Shown in pieces: positions 28,901-35,295 of a stretch of 64,000 nt of DNA; positions within the stretch are counted from its first letter, which is position 1, and the number at the start of each line of letters is the position of its first letter. Origin of the DNA: Phycisphaerales bacterium. Lineage in GTDB: Bacteria > Planctomycetota > Phycisphaerae > UBA1845. The stretch is from contig JACKHG010000003.1 of NCBI GenBank assembly GCA_020639115.1, positions 1 through 64,000 of the forward strand, given 5' to 3'. A model generated the notes under the pieces. It worked only from the letters and a program-made list of their open reading frames with translations, was not told the origin of the DNA and did not search any database. The translations under genes were made by a program, and so were the position numbers.

Positions 28901-31115
28901 GCCCGCCCAGGTATACCAGCGATGTGCCCCACTGACCGCCCGAACCCGTGAATGCTTCCTGGCCCGCAAGCGGATTGCTGTTGCCCTGACCGGCGGTGAA
29001 CAGCTTGCGGTTGTACGCGTTGTAGTAGAACGCGGATGCGGGCAGCAACTGCCACGGGCCGGCATTCACACTGATCCGGACATTGCCGCCGTCCCAGTTG
29101 GCCTCTGAATCCATGAAGTGCGTGAATGAAAGTGTCGGGAAATCCAGTGTTCCCGACAGATTAATCACCGGACTGTCCAGGTGGACCACGCCCGATTCGT
29201 CAGGGCCGAACGCACACGAACTGTTCAGATCAGCGCCGAACGCGGCTGAGCCCGGACGCGCAAATGGCAGACCTGACGTCGTGATCCAATCGTACGATGT
29301 GGGCGTGGCGCTGTGCGACACCGACCAGCCGGCCAGGCCGGATTCAAAATCTTCCGCGAAGAGCAGAGTTTGCCCAGTGCATTCCGCAGGCGGCACCGCG
29401 CTGATCACCGGCGGCTCGTCGCCGCAGCGGCCGGGCGTGTTCATCTCGACCGCCAGCAATGCCTTGTCGACCTCCAGCGCGTCGGCGGCAGTGAATGCGC
29501 TCGCCGAAGGCCCGCCGGTACGTGGGTCATTCGGCGTCGTGCCCACCAGATCGGCAGCCGCCTGGTTGAACGCCCAGTACGCATCCTCGAAATCGGCGCC
29601 GGACGTCAGGTAGACTGTCAGCGCGCGATACCAGACTGCGCCGGCTTTGATCGGACCAATGCCCGCAACGGTATATCCGTTGAACGACTTACCGTCCGTG
29701 AGCATAGCGAAGGCGTGGTTGGGCACGCCGCTGCCGGAGTGAACCCCGCCGTTGTCACCATTCGAGCAGCTCTGCAGCGCGCTGCCCGCGCGGTCGGGAT
29801 CGTCGTAGCACGTCGGATCCCACATATCCCTGATCGCCCCGCCGAACGCGACGGCGTCCTCGCCCAACAGCCAGCGTACGCCGTCCGTGTGGGCCGGTGA
29901 GAAACTGCATGCGGTACGGGCGTTGTTGGGCGCGTCGAGCCCGGCGCCCGTGGCGTGCGCCGGCCAGCTCGGCGGTCCGCCGATCACGCCGACAAACGCC
30001 GCATCGCCGTTGAACAGGTCAATCAACTCGCCGAACACATCGGAGAACGACTCGTTCAACTGTCCGGGCTGATTCTGATAAATGAGCCCGGTGGAGGAAG
30101 ACGTCACCCCGTGCGTAAGTTCGTGTCCAACGATGTCATCTGTGACGGTGTCGTCACAGAACACCATCTGCTGCAGAAGATCGGTCCAGAACGCATTGGG
30201 GCACCTCGGGGCGGTGGAGTTGACGGTGGCGACCATGGTCAGGCCCGCACCGTCGATGCCGTCGCGTCCGAACGCGCGGGCGAAGTAATCGTACGTGTCG
30301 CCGTAGTAGTCGTACGCCGCATCCTCGTCGAAAATCCCCGTCGCCGGGTCGCCCTCCGCCCGCACCAGCACCCCTGGCAACCCGGCTCCGCCGCCGCCGT
30401 CGTAGATCGCTCGATCGCGCGCGTGCTGGATCAAGCTCCACTGATCCAGCACCTCGCCGCTGTGCGCATCGATCAGGAACGCTTCAGCCACTTCGTGCGC
30501 CGCGTCAACAAGTTCCAGCTGCCACGCCAGATGCTCACCGCGCGGCGAATCGCCATACCAGCCGGGATCCACGATCGTCAGCGCGCTACTGGCGATGGTC
30601 GCATTCCCAGCCAACAGGTTGGCACGAGCAATCATCGCCGCAGCGTCTGCGCTGAGCGCGGGTCGCACGTTCAGTTTGCCGGTGACCGGAAAGAAATCGC
30701 CGTTGACCGCGCGGAAGCCCCCGCCTGCGTCCTGATGGACCTTCAACTCCCCGGTGAACACGGGCACGTCGCGGTAAACCTGCCGGTACGTGGTATGCAC
30801 CTGCCCCAGGGCGTCGGTGCGTGTGCGCTCCAGGCGAAGCTCCTCCGCAGGCCGGGTAACACCGAACAGCGCCCCATGTACTACGAAGAAATCCAGCGGA
30901 ATCGCCTGCGCCCGCCCGCCAGTCGGAGGCACGGCAAAGGTTGTGCCGTCAGCCGCCGTGACAAACGTAGCCAGCCCGGTGACCGGCGACCGCCGAATGT
31001 TCAACTCTCGGGGCGCCTGCTGCGCAAGCGCCGCCGTGCCATGCGCGCCGATCGCGATGAGCAACAAGCCGATCATCGATACCCAAGTCCTGGAATGCGG
31101 ATTCTTGCTGTGCAT
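19950..31115 (-). CDS. Giant secreted M4-type metalloprotease with propeller repeats and DCNANG motifs
   Basis: 3721 aa from ATG 31115 (GAGG ribosome site 10 bases upstream; further upstream frame is non-coding). Signal peptide (IGLLLIAIGAHGTAALA). Residues about 60-220 are an FTP/PepSY-type propeptide (TTYRQVYRDVPVFTGELKVH). Next, a thermolysin-family M4 domain: zinc motif VGHELTHGVT (about 330), the Glu in NESFSDVFGE, and the late His in GVHSGSGVPNHAF. A MAM-like domain (FAEDFESGLAGW) follows, then 19 repeats of 43 aa (residues about 1065-1875), a YWTD-like propeller stretch (about 1995-2260), Con-A/LamG-type domains (one near 3410-3600) and a dockerin/EF-hand-like end (GDADGDGDIDGADAIAYG). 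About 36 DCNxNGxPDEC motifs separate the modules. A calcium-rich, multi-domain cell-surface or exported protease; substrate unknown. Confidence 0.93.
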   Translation of the reverse strand: MHSKNPHSRTWVSMIGLLLIAIGAHGTAALAQQAPRELNIRRSPVTGLATFVTAADGTTFAVPPTGGRAQAIPLDFFVVHGALFGVTRPAEELRLERTRTDALGQVHTTYRQVYRDVPVFTGELKVHQDAGGGFRAVNGDFFPVTGKLNVRPALSADAAAMIARANLLAGNATIASSALTIVDPGWYGDSPRGEHLAWQLELVDAAHEVAEAFLIDAHSGEVLDQWSLIQHARDRAIYDGGGGAGLPGVLVRAEGDPATGIFDEDAAYDYYGDTYDYFARAFGRDGIDGAGLTMVATVNSTAPRCPNAFWTDLLQQMVFCDDTVTDDIVGHELTHGVTSSSTGLIYQNQPGQLNESFSDVFGELIDLFNGDAAFVGVIGGPPSWPAHATGAGLDAPNNARTACSFSPAHTDGVRWLLGEDAVAFGGAIRDMWDPTCYDDPDRAGSALQSCSNGDNGGVHSGSGVPNHAFAMLTDGKSFNGYTVAGIGPIKAGAVWYRALTVYLTSGADFEDAYWAFNQAAADLVGTTPNDPRTGGPSASAFTAADALEVDKALLAVEMNTPGRCGDEPPVISAVPPAECTGQTLLFAEDFESGLAGWSVSHSATPTSYDWITTSGLPFARPGSAAFGADLNSSCAFGPDESGVVHLDSPVINLSGTLDFPTLSFTHFMDSEANWDGGNVRISVNAGPWQLLPASAFYYNAYNRKLFTAGQGNSNPLAGQEAFTGSGGQWGTSLVYLGGLVSGGEAIRIRFTVGKDGCSGTDGWYVDDVRIYDCAGAGDCNGNGIPDEVETIGGGHLDVGLSNPSGHGSGYFSDADLGPSGFVFVRAQYFTLFAPTTIEGIRFWGGYYPNNTPPTDDLAVIFHADDGGSPGSAVSTQLSVPATRTLSGFSIAGVDEWEFVIELPNSVSLAAGDYWIEIFNDTTGDDDTFFWSGSTYSIGLVGNALATEAPGVSWSTFILDPDDVPIYQTFNLAIELHAGVVGTDCDANGIPDECEPAYDCNGNGVRDSCEIASATSDDCNANGFPDECDLKQRKLGGTNSSFYLELNAATGGAMAVSGLGLGGFGNVAGLAYDPNADTLYGTDTTSDQLVIIDPDTGAASAVGALGFASVSGLAFDPVSSTLYGSDTTTDQLITIDPVTGAGAAIGALGFASVSGLAFNPTTGVLYGTDTSSDQLIVIDPLTGAGTAVGALGFGQVEGLAFDPVTGTLYGSDPVADQLLTINPATGAATPAGSLAFGSVQGLAANPGTGVLYGADTSTDQLISIVPDVSATAVGPLGFSTVTGLAFNPNTNQLYGVDGTTDRLLLINKVTGAGTSIGIIGFGGVEGLAFNPNTNTLYGTDTTTDQLITINRFTGQGTAVGPLGFNSVFGLAFDPNTNTLYGTDIVTDQLITINRFTGHGTAVGPLGFNSVYGLDFDPNTNTLLGTDISTDQLITINTATGQGSAASGLGFPFVAGLGFDSNTDTLYGSDIGLDQLIVIDPPSDLGAAIGVLGFAQVEGLAYNPGTGKLFGTETNKDQLIIIDPVTGSATTVGPLGYSNVQGLAFDPLSGTLYGTDVTTDQLIAINPVTGAGTAIGALGFSQVSGLAYDPTTGTLFGTDVTTDQLITIDLLTGAGSAVGPLGFGGVFGLAFDAATGTLYGADPFSDELIIINPNTGAGTLVGGPISVLGLAFDSANGVLFGSFSQLTSIDPATGQGTAVGELGFSSIHGLAFDPISETVFGSDINTDQLIAIDPETGAGRTVGALGFDQVEGLAFDPDGGALYGTDVATDQLIFINPMTGASAIVGALGFGNVYGLAYDSESGTLYGTDIVADELIIINRLTGAGTTVGPLGFGSVQGLVYHAGTGLLYGTDTATEQLVRIDPATGHGTIVGPTQFADIFGLALVESANDCNANAAPDECDIASGISEDCNANGTPDECEIDGNDEDDCNANGVPDECDIATGTSDDCNANGTPDECETDCNANGIADVCEIASGTSDDCNANSIPDECDLANPAALYWAAGSVVAPVIQRTSIGSPDIVDVITDIALGPYDVAVDGRGERLYWAQPADLPSLVTVRRSQLDGSAIEDVILAPELSQPESIAIAPVAGKLYAIDGDSIRRANLDGSDVETVLTDNFTDCLVDGGTELAIDELNQHMFWITADDVYRAGLDGSGCDVVIAKPTSGWTNAHLALDPPDARIYVHQRHISTELLQSFIRTDLDGGGNEPLITSGLGSVADIQIDVPSRKLYWIEPNGVFRANLDGSNMEIVNSSSLNLPRSFALQSSQLDCNDNGELDECEAANCAGDPACSDCNANGSLDECDLAGGLSADCNSNGVPDECDVDPVDPDVNGVISADCNSNGTPDECEADCDNDGTPDQCEVEHSVFAESFDAYALGSNLNGQGGWKGWDDNPAAGAPVTADQAHTGQYAVDISGDADLVHEFSGATAGQWTLTIWQYVPAAFDGDSTLILLNTYSDGGPKNWSTQVRMNSTSQEVISDPAGVTLPLITDQWVSLRVEIDLDANTQTLFYDGELLTKRSWTDGLSAFGVPDIAAVDLFANGGTSIYYDDLSLVERINDCNANGVPDDCDLAEGASLDCDANGVPDECDAAIDDCNTNGIPDICEPDCDSNGTIDACEIVRQPRGFGAFGIIAQVVPASTGFDDFNTKEWDDFTLAEDTLLTTGRASFTVEPGYSAVTFIVEIASAPGGEDAGHVVWLSAVGVYDDASGVVSFDFGAALLPAGTYWISVHATDLIPSNQQVFWRRSNVLHPHGSEHWVHNFGGGFGVGPFPILGSSFAGSPADLAWALDAIDCDENGLPDECEPASSDCNLNGIPDVCDVSTGVSGDCNTNGIPDECDIAAGTSQDCQPDGYPDECQLAHPTPLISQPRAPTGGEFSDCFCDYCSGSQVIADQFVLADRARVGSVRFWGVYFDPDDPGPAPNVTIIIHEDDGGLPGAILATYVNPATQRAMTGETVSGSAEWQFDCILDPCLPLDLGTYWIEIQENTDVTAASLAWRHGELDAVHGLPDIAYDHACPAVDWAAAGFGIEMAFELFDGPCAPPAGDCNSNGVPDSCDPDCNANGSPDACDIAVGTSTDCNLNGAPDACDLAGGISSDCNSNSIPDECDLAAGTSEDCNTNGVSDVCDINYCPSVCGGVNEGFEAGDFTGWQVQDLASPSVPIMVDGSGTFLWILQSDPTEGDFACLHGFSGSSPGTIRISQDFAVPAHVTTLMFDYRAAWIVSSGSGDRTFSVNIEPAGGGTPWQTDVILVASAGTSVADTGHLTGAVDVSAFAGSVVRVAFEWFVPDTLPLGGFQLDNIRCHPAQPCVSSDCNANGTPDECEADCNANGAADACDVAAGTSVDADFNGVPDECENPSQDCNSNGMDDLDDIAFGNSDDCNTNGTPDECELAAGGVPSGFALEFDGVNDHVLIPSTPDLRPLNNFTIEAWINVRQLGGVQSLVFHDEDGGGDDGYALVILADGRARFSASNANGFGNQNVVCDDILTIDVNQWHHVAGVYDNSVLKVYVDGQETSKPAAGDVAYTVTDSLNLGRRGGTNSPNTNFLSGQIDEVRFWNVVRSPAEIAAHMNTTLVGDELGLVAYWRADEGAGMVLVDSADAHDGALVNGPLWTELPPVPSGNDCNLNAMLDECELQANDCDSNGIPDDCQPDSDGDGTIDACDACAGGAGSGDADGDGDIDGADAIAYGTCLTGPEGSVESECACFDFDLDGDNDLLDFAEFQTLYGL
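25491..27923 (-). repeat. 19 tandem 43-aa (129-bp) beta-propeller-like repeats in the giant protease
   Basis: Each unit follows the pattern xVxGLAFDPxTGTLYGTD, then TTDQLITINPxTGxGTAVGxLGF. Nineteen units plus a partial twentieth (DIFGLALVES) fill about 2.43 kb; most are exactly 43 residues, two or three are 1-3 shorter. The spacing and the xxDQLxxIDPxTG strand resemble NHL/SMP-30-like or DUF4394 propeller blades. Units 7 and 8 are nearly identical to each other. Confidence 0.9.
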
Positions 31116-31462
31116 GAATTCAGATCCTCTTTTGCTGTACGCGCAAAGCGCACGCACGGTGACAAGATCATCGTGGCGGCCCGCGCGGAGCGGATTCGCG
31201 TTCCAAAGCCTCCGCATCTGCCGACATGACCAAGGGACCCGCCCGAAGCCCATCCGACCTGCTTATTGTCCGTAGCGCCACCTGCCCTCCCCGTGGACGC
31301 CAGAATCCGCCGCAATGCGCTTTTTCTCACCGTTTCAAGCCGCCCTGGCGCTCCAATACCCTTGTTTGGTACGCCAGAAGCCTGTGGAATTGCCCATTGA
31401 AGCCGCGATTCAACAGATGGGCAGGCCCGTACCACATACAAATCACGAAGCCTCGAGGAATC
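31116..31462. promoter_or_regulatory. Divergent promoter region between the giant protease and the ECF sigma gene
   Basis: 347 bp separating two genes transcribed away from each other. It must contain both promoters. I could not pick out a convincing -35/-10 box or operator. Confidence 0.4.
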
Positions 31463-32104
31463 ATGTTGGACGAGACCACCCAGCCGTCATTGCTCTTGCG
31501 CGTGCGCGACTCCTCGGACGAAGACGCTTGGCGGGAGTTCGCCGGCAAGTACCGCGATCTGGTCGCCGGCTACTGCCGTAGTCGCGGCCTGCAGCCGGCT
31601 GATTGCGATGACGTGCAGCAACTCGTGTGGATGCACCTCGCCAAGGGGATGCGCGGCTTCGACCACGACCCCGCCCGAGGCCGCTTCCGCGATTACCTCC
31701 GTCGCGTCGTGTGCAGCGCCATCGCCCGCCATTTTGCGCGTCCAGACCCAGCGAATCGCGCGCTAGATACAGCGATGCTGGCGGTGACCCCCAGCGGCGA
31801 CACCGACACCGATGAGGTCTGGGGCGCCGAATGGGTCGACCACCACTACCGCCTGGCTATGCAGACCGTGCGCCGCACGTTCGACGCCCGCAGCGTCGCG
31901 ATTTTCAATCAACTCGTCTCTGGTGATTCGGTTGCGGCGTTGGCGGAAGCGTTCGAGATGACCGAGCAGGCTGTTCACAAAGTCAAGCAGCGCATCCGCG
32001 ACCGCACGGCCGAGTTGATCGCGCGGCAGGTCCGCGAGGAGGATCGCCTGTATCAGGCATCCGGCGACCCCAAGAAACGCGCAGCGGATGGCGCCGGGTC
32101 GTGA
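31463..32104 (+). CDS. ECF-type RNA polymerase sigma factor
   Basis: 213 aa from ATG 31463 (ribosome site CGAGGAA). Region 2 is present (SDEDAWREFAGKYRDLVAGYCRSRG, DCDDVQQLVWMHL, RFRDYLRRVVCSAIARHF), and region 4 (AIFNQLVSGDSVAALAEAFEMTEQAVHKVKQRIRDRTAEL) supplies the -35 binding helix-turn-helix. This is the planctomycete ECF group that pairs with protein kinases rather than membrane anti-sigma factors. Its last codons overlap the kinase start by 4 bases (GTGA), so the pair is translationally coupled and probably controlled by phosphorylation. Confidence 0.9.
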   Translation: MLDETTQPSLLLRVRDSSDEDAWREFAGKYRDLVAGYCRSRGLQPADCDDVQQLVWMHLAKGMRGFDHDPARGRFRDYLRRVVCSAIARHFARPDPANRALDTAMLAVTPSGDTDTDEVWGAEWVDHHYRLAMQTVRRTFDARSVAIFNQLVSGDSVAALAEAFEMTEQAVHKVKQRIRDRTAELIARQVREEDRLYQASGDPKKRAADGAGS

Positions 32105-33561
32105 AGCCAGGAGCGACCATGCCCGGCGTTCGCCCCGAAGGATTCGAGTTCGAGTCGCCCGATGAACGCTGGCTTGCCCGCGTTCGCAGCGCGTTGCACA
32201 CCGCAGAAGACGCCTCCCGGCGCAAAAGTCCACCGAGCGGACATGAGTCCACCCGGTCCGCAGGATCCAGACTGGGCCCATACGAACTCGTCCGCAGGAT
32301 CGGCGAGGGTGGCATGGGCACGGTGTGGCTCGCGCGTCGTGCCGACGGGCTCTTCGAACGGGATGTCGCCGTCAAGTTCGTCAGGCGCGGAATGGACTCA
32401 GATACCGTCGTGCGCCGCTTCCATAATGAACGCGCCGTGCTTGCGACCCTGATTCACCCGAACATCGGGCAGATGTATGACGGCGGGACCACGCGCGCTG
32501 GTCACCCTTACCTGGTCATGGAGTATGTCCAAGGTGTGCCGATCATCGAGTACTGCGAATCGGCGCGACTGGACATCGACGATCGGCTGCGCTTGTTTCG
32601 CAAAGTCTGTCTGGCGGCTCATCACGCTCACCGGCATCTCATTCTCCACCGCGACGTCAAGCCAGCCAATATTCTCGTCGCTGACAACGGGGTCCCCAAA
32701 CTCCTCGATTTCGGTATCGCGAAGCTGCTCGATGCCCACGAGAACGGTAACAGCGAGTTCACTGCCACGGATCTTCGCCCGCTCACCCCGCGCTACGCCA
32801 GTCCGGAGCAGGTTCGCGGCGAACGGCTGACGACGGCTACCGACGTCTACTCGCTCGGCGTTGTCCTGTTCGAGTTGCTCACCGGCAGACAGAAGCGCAA
32901 GGTGGACTTCCGCAAGGGCCTGCGGCTGGGCCGCGGCGACGTCGTCACGGTGTGGTCGCGACCGGCGCAGTGGCGGGCCTCGTGCGGCCTCCGCCGCGAG
33001 GAGTTCGAGCGTTTGCCGGCGTTGTTGCCCGTGCGGCTGGTGCGGATCACCCACGCCATCAAGGGATTCCGCAGCCGCACGATCGTGGTCGCGACCACCT
33101 TGCTGGACCCGGTCGAGACGCCCGCGGACGAGATCCGGGCGCTGTACCGCTGCCGGTGGACGGCGGAGCTGAACCTGCGCAGCCTGAAGACGCACCTGGG
33201 GATGGAAGTGCTGCGGGGCAAGAGCGTGGAGGTGGTCGCCAAGGAGATCGCGATGCACGTGCTGGTGTACAACCTGGCGCGGGTGGCGATGTGGCGGGTG
33301 GCGCAGCACGCGGGGTGCGATCCGCGTGCGTTGAGCCTTACCGGCACGCTGCACCGCCTGCGGCACGCGCTGCCCCTGCTGCTGCATGCGCCGCCTCCGT
33401 CCGGCGTGCACGATCTGCTGCGCTACCTGGTCCACGCGCTGGCCTGCGACCGCCTGCCCTATCGGCCCGACCGCTACGAACCGCGCCGCGTCAAACGCCG
33501 AGCCAAACCGCACGACCTATTGTTGAAACCCAGGTCCTGGTATTATCAACGAATGAAATGA
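32101..33561 (+). CDS. Chimeric frame: Ser/Thr kinase N-terminus fused to IS4-type transposase C-terminus
   Basis: 486 codons from GTG 32101. Residues 60-255 are a Hanks-type kinase: glycine loop RIGEGGMGTVWLARR, VAVKFVR with the catalytic Lys, the HRDVKPANILV catalytic loop, DFGIAKLL, and APE-like SPEQVRG followed by DVYSLGVVLFELLTGR (subdomain IX). The kinase then ends abruptly at about 32886, and the rest is the end of an IS4-family transposase, including the YREK signature YRCRWTAELNLRSLK with its catalytic Glu and QHAGCDPRALSLTG. The C-lobe helices of the kinase and any sensor or membrane segment are lost. No stop separates the two parts. Whether the fusion is expressed or active is unknown; truncated C-lobe makes normal kinase activity doubtful. 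Confidence 0.85.
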   Translation: MKPGATMPGVRPEGFEFESPDERWLARVRSALHTAEDASRRKSPPSGHESTRSAGSRLGPYELVRRIGEGGMGTVWLARRADGLFERDVAVKFVRRGMDSDTVVRRFHNERAVLATLIHPNIGQMYDGGTTRAGHPYLVMEYVQGVPIIEYCESARLDIDDRLRLFRKVCLAAHHAHRHLILHRDVKPANILVADNGVPKLLDFGIAKLLDAHENGNSEFTATDLRPLTPRYASPEQVRGERLTTATDVYSLGVVLFELLTGRQKRKVDFRKGLRLGRGDVVTVWSRPAQWRASCGLRREEFERLPALLPVRLVRITHAIKGFRSRTIVVATTLLDPVETPADEIRALYRCRWTAELNLRSLKTHLGMEVLRGKSVEVVAKEIAMHVLVYNLARVAMWRVAQHAGCDPRALSLTGTLHRLRHALPLLLHAPPPSGVHDLLRYLVHALACDRLPYRPDRYEPRRVKRRAKPHDLLLKPRSWYYQRMK

Positions 33562-33587
33562 CAGGTGCCGTTGGCTTCAAGCCATTC
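32887..33587 (+). mobile_element. Partial IS4-family element inserted in the kinase gene
   Basis: About 0.7 kb beginning in the codons KRKVDFRKGLRLGRGDVV and ending with the 43-base terminus at 33545-33587 that recurs at 19676. Only the C-terminal half of the transposase is present; the first two catalytic Asp residues and the left end are missing. Local GC content and codon use are even richer in G/C than the kinase part. Confidence 0.75.
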
Positions 33588-33671
33588 GCGCCAGGAACTG
33601 AAGTAGTGCGAGTGAACGGGCGACGATTGGGGCGTCCCACACATGTTTCTGGCAAACGTCGTGCGGCGTCT

Positions 33672-34112
33672 TCACAACTCGATGCGCGCCACCCATGACT
33701 GCTCGTCGGTATCTCCCAGGACGGCGGCTCCGTCGATGACGATCACATTGCGCTCGTTGACCCGCAGGGCGGCGCTGAGGACGCCCTGGTTGTAGGGAAA
33801 CTCCTGGCGGCATGCGGGGCACTTGACATTCGCCCATACGGCGAACCGGCCGCCGCAGGGGCAAAGTGGCGCAGACGCAACGATCGTCTCCCACAGTTCC
33901 AGCAACTGTTCGTCATCCTTGACGTCGATTGTCGATCCCGCCGGGACGCGACGCGCGTCCGATGCGCGCAGCAGGATGTTATTGCATGTATCGCAGTAGA
34001 AGAACGGCGTCGGCGCTACCCAGTTCTTCAGGACGTAGTAACGGATCGGCTGGCGGCAACGCGGACAGTCACGGGTTCGTCCGTGCAGGGTTCTGACGGG
34101 CAGGGGCGGCAT
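33672..34112 (-). CDS. Hypothetical zinc-ribbon protein
   Basis: 146 aa from ATG 34112. Two Cys clusters lie in the first 50 residues (DCPRCRQPIRYYVLKNW ... FYCDTCNNILL), then CPCGG and CPACRQEF in the middle, enough for two zinc ribbons. The C-terminal third is unremarkable (RVNERNVIVIDGAAVLGDTDE). Function unknown; such ribbons are common in planctomycete housekeeping neighbourhoods. It follows accD on the same strand, with a pair of inverted repeats in the gap, so it may not be co-transcribed with it. Confidence 0.75.
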   Translation of the reverse strand: MPPLPVRTLHGRTRDCPRCRQPIRYYVLKNWVAPTPFFYCDTCNNILLRASDARRVPAGSTIDVKDDEQLLELWETIVASAPLCPCGGRFAVWANVKCPACRQEFPYNQGVLSAALRVNERNVIVIDGAAVLGDTDEQSWVARIEL

Positions 34113-34178
34113 GATCAGTCCTTGAACTTGGGCTTCAACAGCACCAACTCCAAAACAACCGCACCGCGGCGTCCTGCG

Positions 34179-34213
34179 GATCCGAGCCGCGAGCGCCAGC
34201 GAGCGGGCTGACG
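34179..34213 (+). repeat. REP-like inverted repeat, left copy
   Basis: 35 bases starting GATCCGAGCCGCGAGCGCCA. About 30 of 35 match the reverse complement of 34330-34364. Core pattern GAGCCSSGAGCGCMAGCGA, of the type seen in planctomycete intergenic REP elements. Confidence 0.6.
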
Positions 34214-34329
34214 TGCTAACCACAGGGAAAACACTCAGCCCGACAACAGGCGCATTCGCCCAGCGTGGATTGTAGCTATCCGTGCTGCGCGCAACGCTTC
34301 GAAGTTCGGTCCCTCGCGCCCGGACCGCG

Positions 34330-34364
34330 CGTCAGCCCCGTCGCTTGCGCTCCGGGCTCGGATC
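34330..34364 (-). repeat. REP-like inverted repeat, right copy
   Basis: Reads GATCCGAGCCCGGAGCGCAA on the minus strand. Opposed to the copy at 34179, 116 bases apart, in the accD-zinc ribbon gap. Could form a large hairpin in RNA. Confidence 0.6.
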
Positions 34365-34406
34365 GCGGCAACACCGGCACCTGGCATTGCAGCGGGGCGC
34401 TGCGCC

Positions 34407-35225
34407 TTACTTGCCGCAATAATCGATGAGCCGGACGATCTCCTTGCGGAGGTCGCCCCGGGGGATGATGCGATCGACGAAGCCGTGCTCGAGCATGAAC
34501 TCGGCGGACTGGAAACCCTCGGGCAGCTCCTGCTTGACCGTGTTGGCGATCACGCGCGGGCCCGCGAAGCCGATCATCGACTTGGGCTCCGCCAGGATGA
34601 AATCGCCGAGGCTCGCGAAGCTGGCAGCCACGCCCGCGGTCGTCGGATCGGTGCAGATCACCAGGTACAGGCCCCCGGCGTCGTCGAACCGTGCGATCGC
34701 GGCGCTGGTTTTCGCCATCTGCATCAGCGAGACCATGCCCTCCTGCATGCGCGCCCCGCCCGACGCCGCCACCAGCACCACCGGCAGCGAATCGTCGGTC
34801 GCCCGCTCGATCGCGGCGGTGATCTTCTCGCCCACCACCGACCCCATCGAGGCCATGATGAACGCGGGATTCATGACGATGAGCATCACCGGCCGGCCGC
34901 GGATGTACGCCTTGCCGACCACGACCGCCTCGTGCTCGCCGGTCTTCTTGCGCTGGGCCTCCATGCGCTCGCGGTAGGGCACGCGATCCTTGAACTGCAG
35001 CGGATCGGTGGAGACGAGGTCCTCGAGGAACTCCTCGAACGAGCCGGGATCGACGAGCTGGTTGATCCGCGTGCGCGCGTCGACCCGGCGATGATGCTGG
35101 CACTTCGGGCACACGTAGTGGTTTTCCTCGTACTCCTTGGAAAACAGCATGTGCCCGCACTGCTCGCAGCGGTCCCAGGTTCCCTTGGGCACGTCGATCT
35201 TGTCCGTCGCCGGTCGCTCTGCCAT
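34407..35225 (-). CDS. accD: Acetyl-CoA carboxylase carboxyltransferase subunit beta
   Basis: 272 aa. The N-terminal Cys4 zinc finger (C20, C23, C39, C42; RCEQCGHML and YVCPKCQHH) and the crotonase-fold domain with VLVAASGGARMQEGM and FAGPRVIANTVKQ are typical of AccD. With AccA it transfers carboxyl from biotin to acetyl-CoA, making malonyl-CoA for fatty acids. accA is not in this window. It stands at the end of the minus-strand run gap-pgk-rpe-phosphatase-like, 70 bp after the last. Length and motifs complete. Confidence 0.97.
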   Translation of the reverse strand: MAERPATDKIDVPKGTWDRCEQCGHMLFSKEYEENHYVCPKCQHHRRVDARTRINQLVDPGSFEEFLEDLVSTDPLQFKDRVPYRERMEAQRKKTGEHEAVVVGKAYIRGRPVMLIVMNPAFIMASMGSVVGEKITAAIERATDDSLPVVLVAASGGARMQEGMVSLMQMAKTSAAIARFDDAGGLYLVICTDPTTAGVAASFASLGDFILAEPKSMIGFAGPRVIANTVKQELPEGFQSAEFMLEHGFVDRIIPRGDLRKEIVRLIDYCGK

Positions 35226-35295
35226 CGTGAATCGTCCTTCAATCCGTGGTGGTCCGCGCGCTGCGTCGCGGCCCCGTCAATCCTTCGACCGCACG

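Noticed and set aside
32398..33513. 371-codon minus-strand frame opposite the kinase-transposase
   Set aside because: Mirrors coding DNA; no motif.
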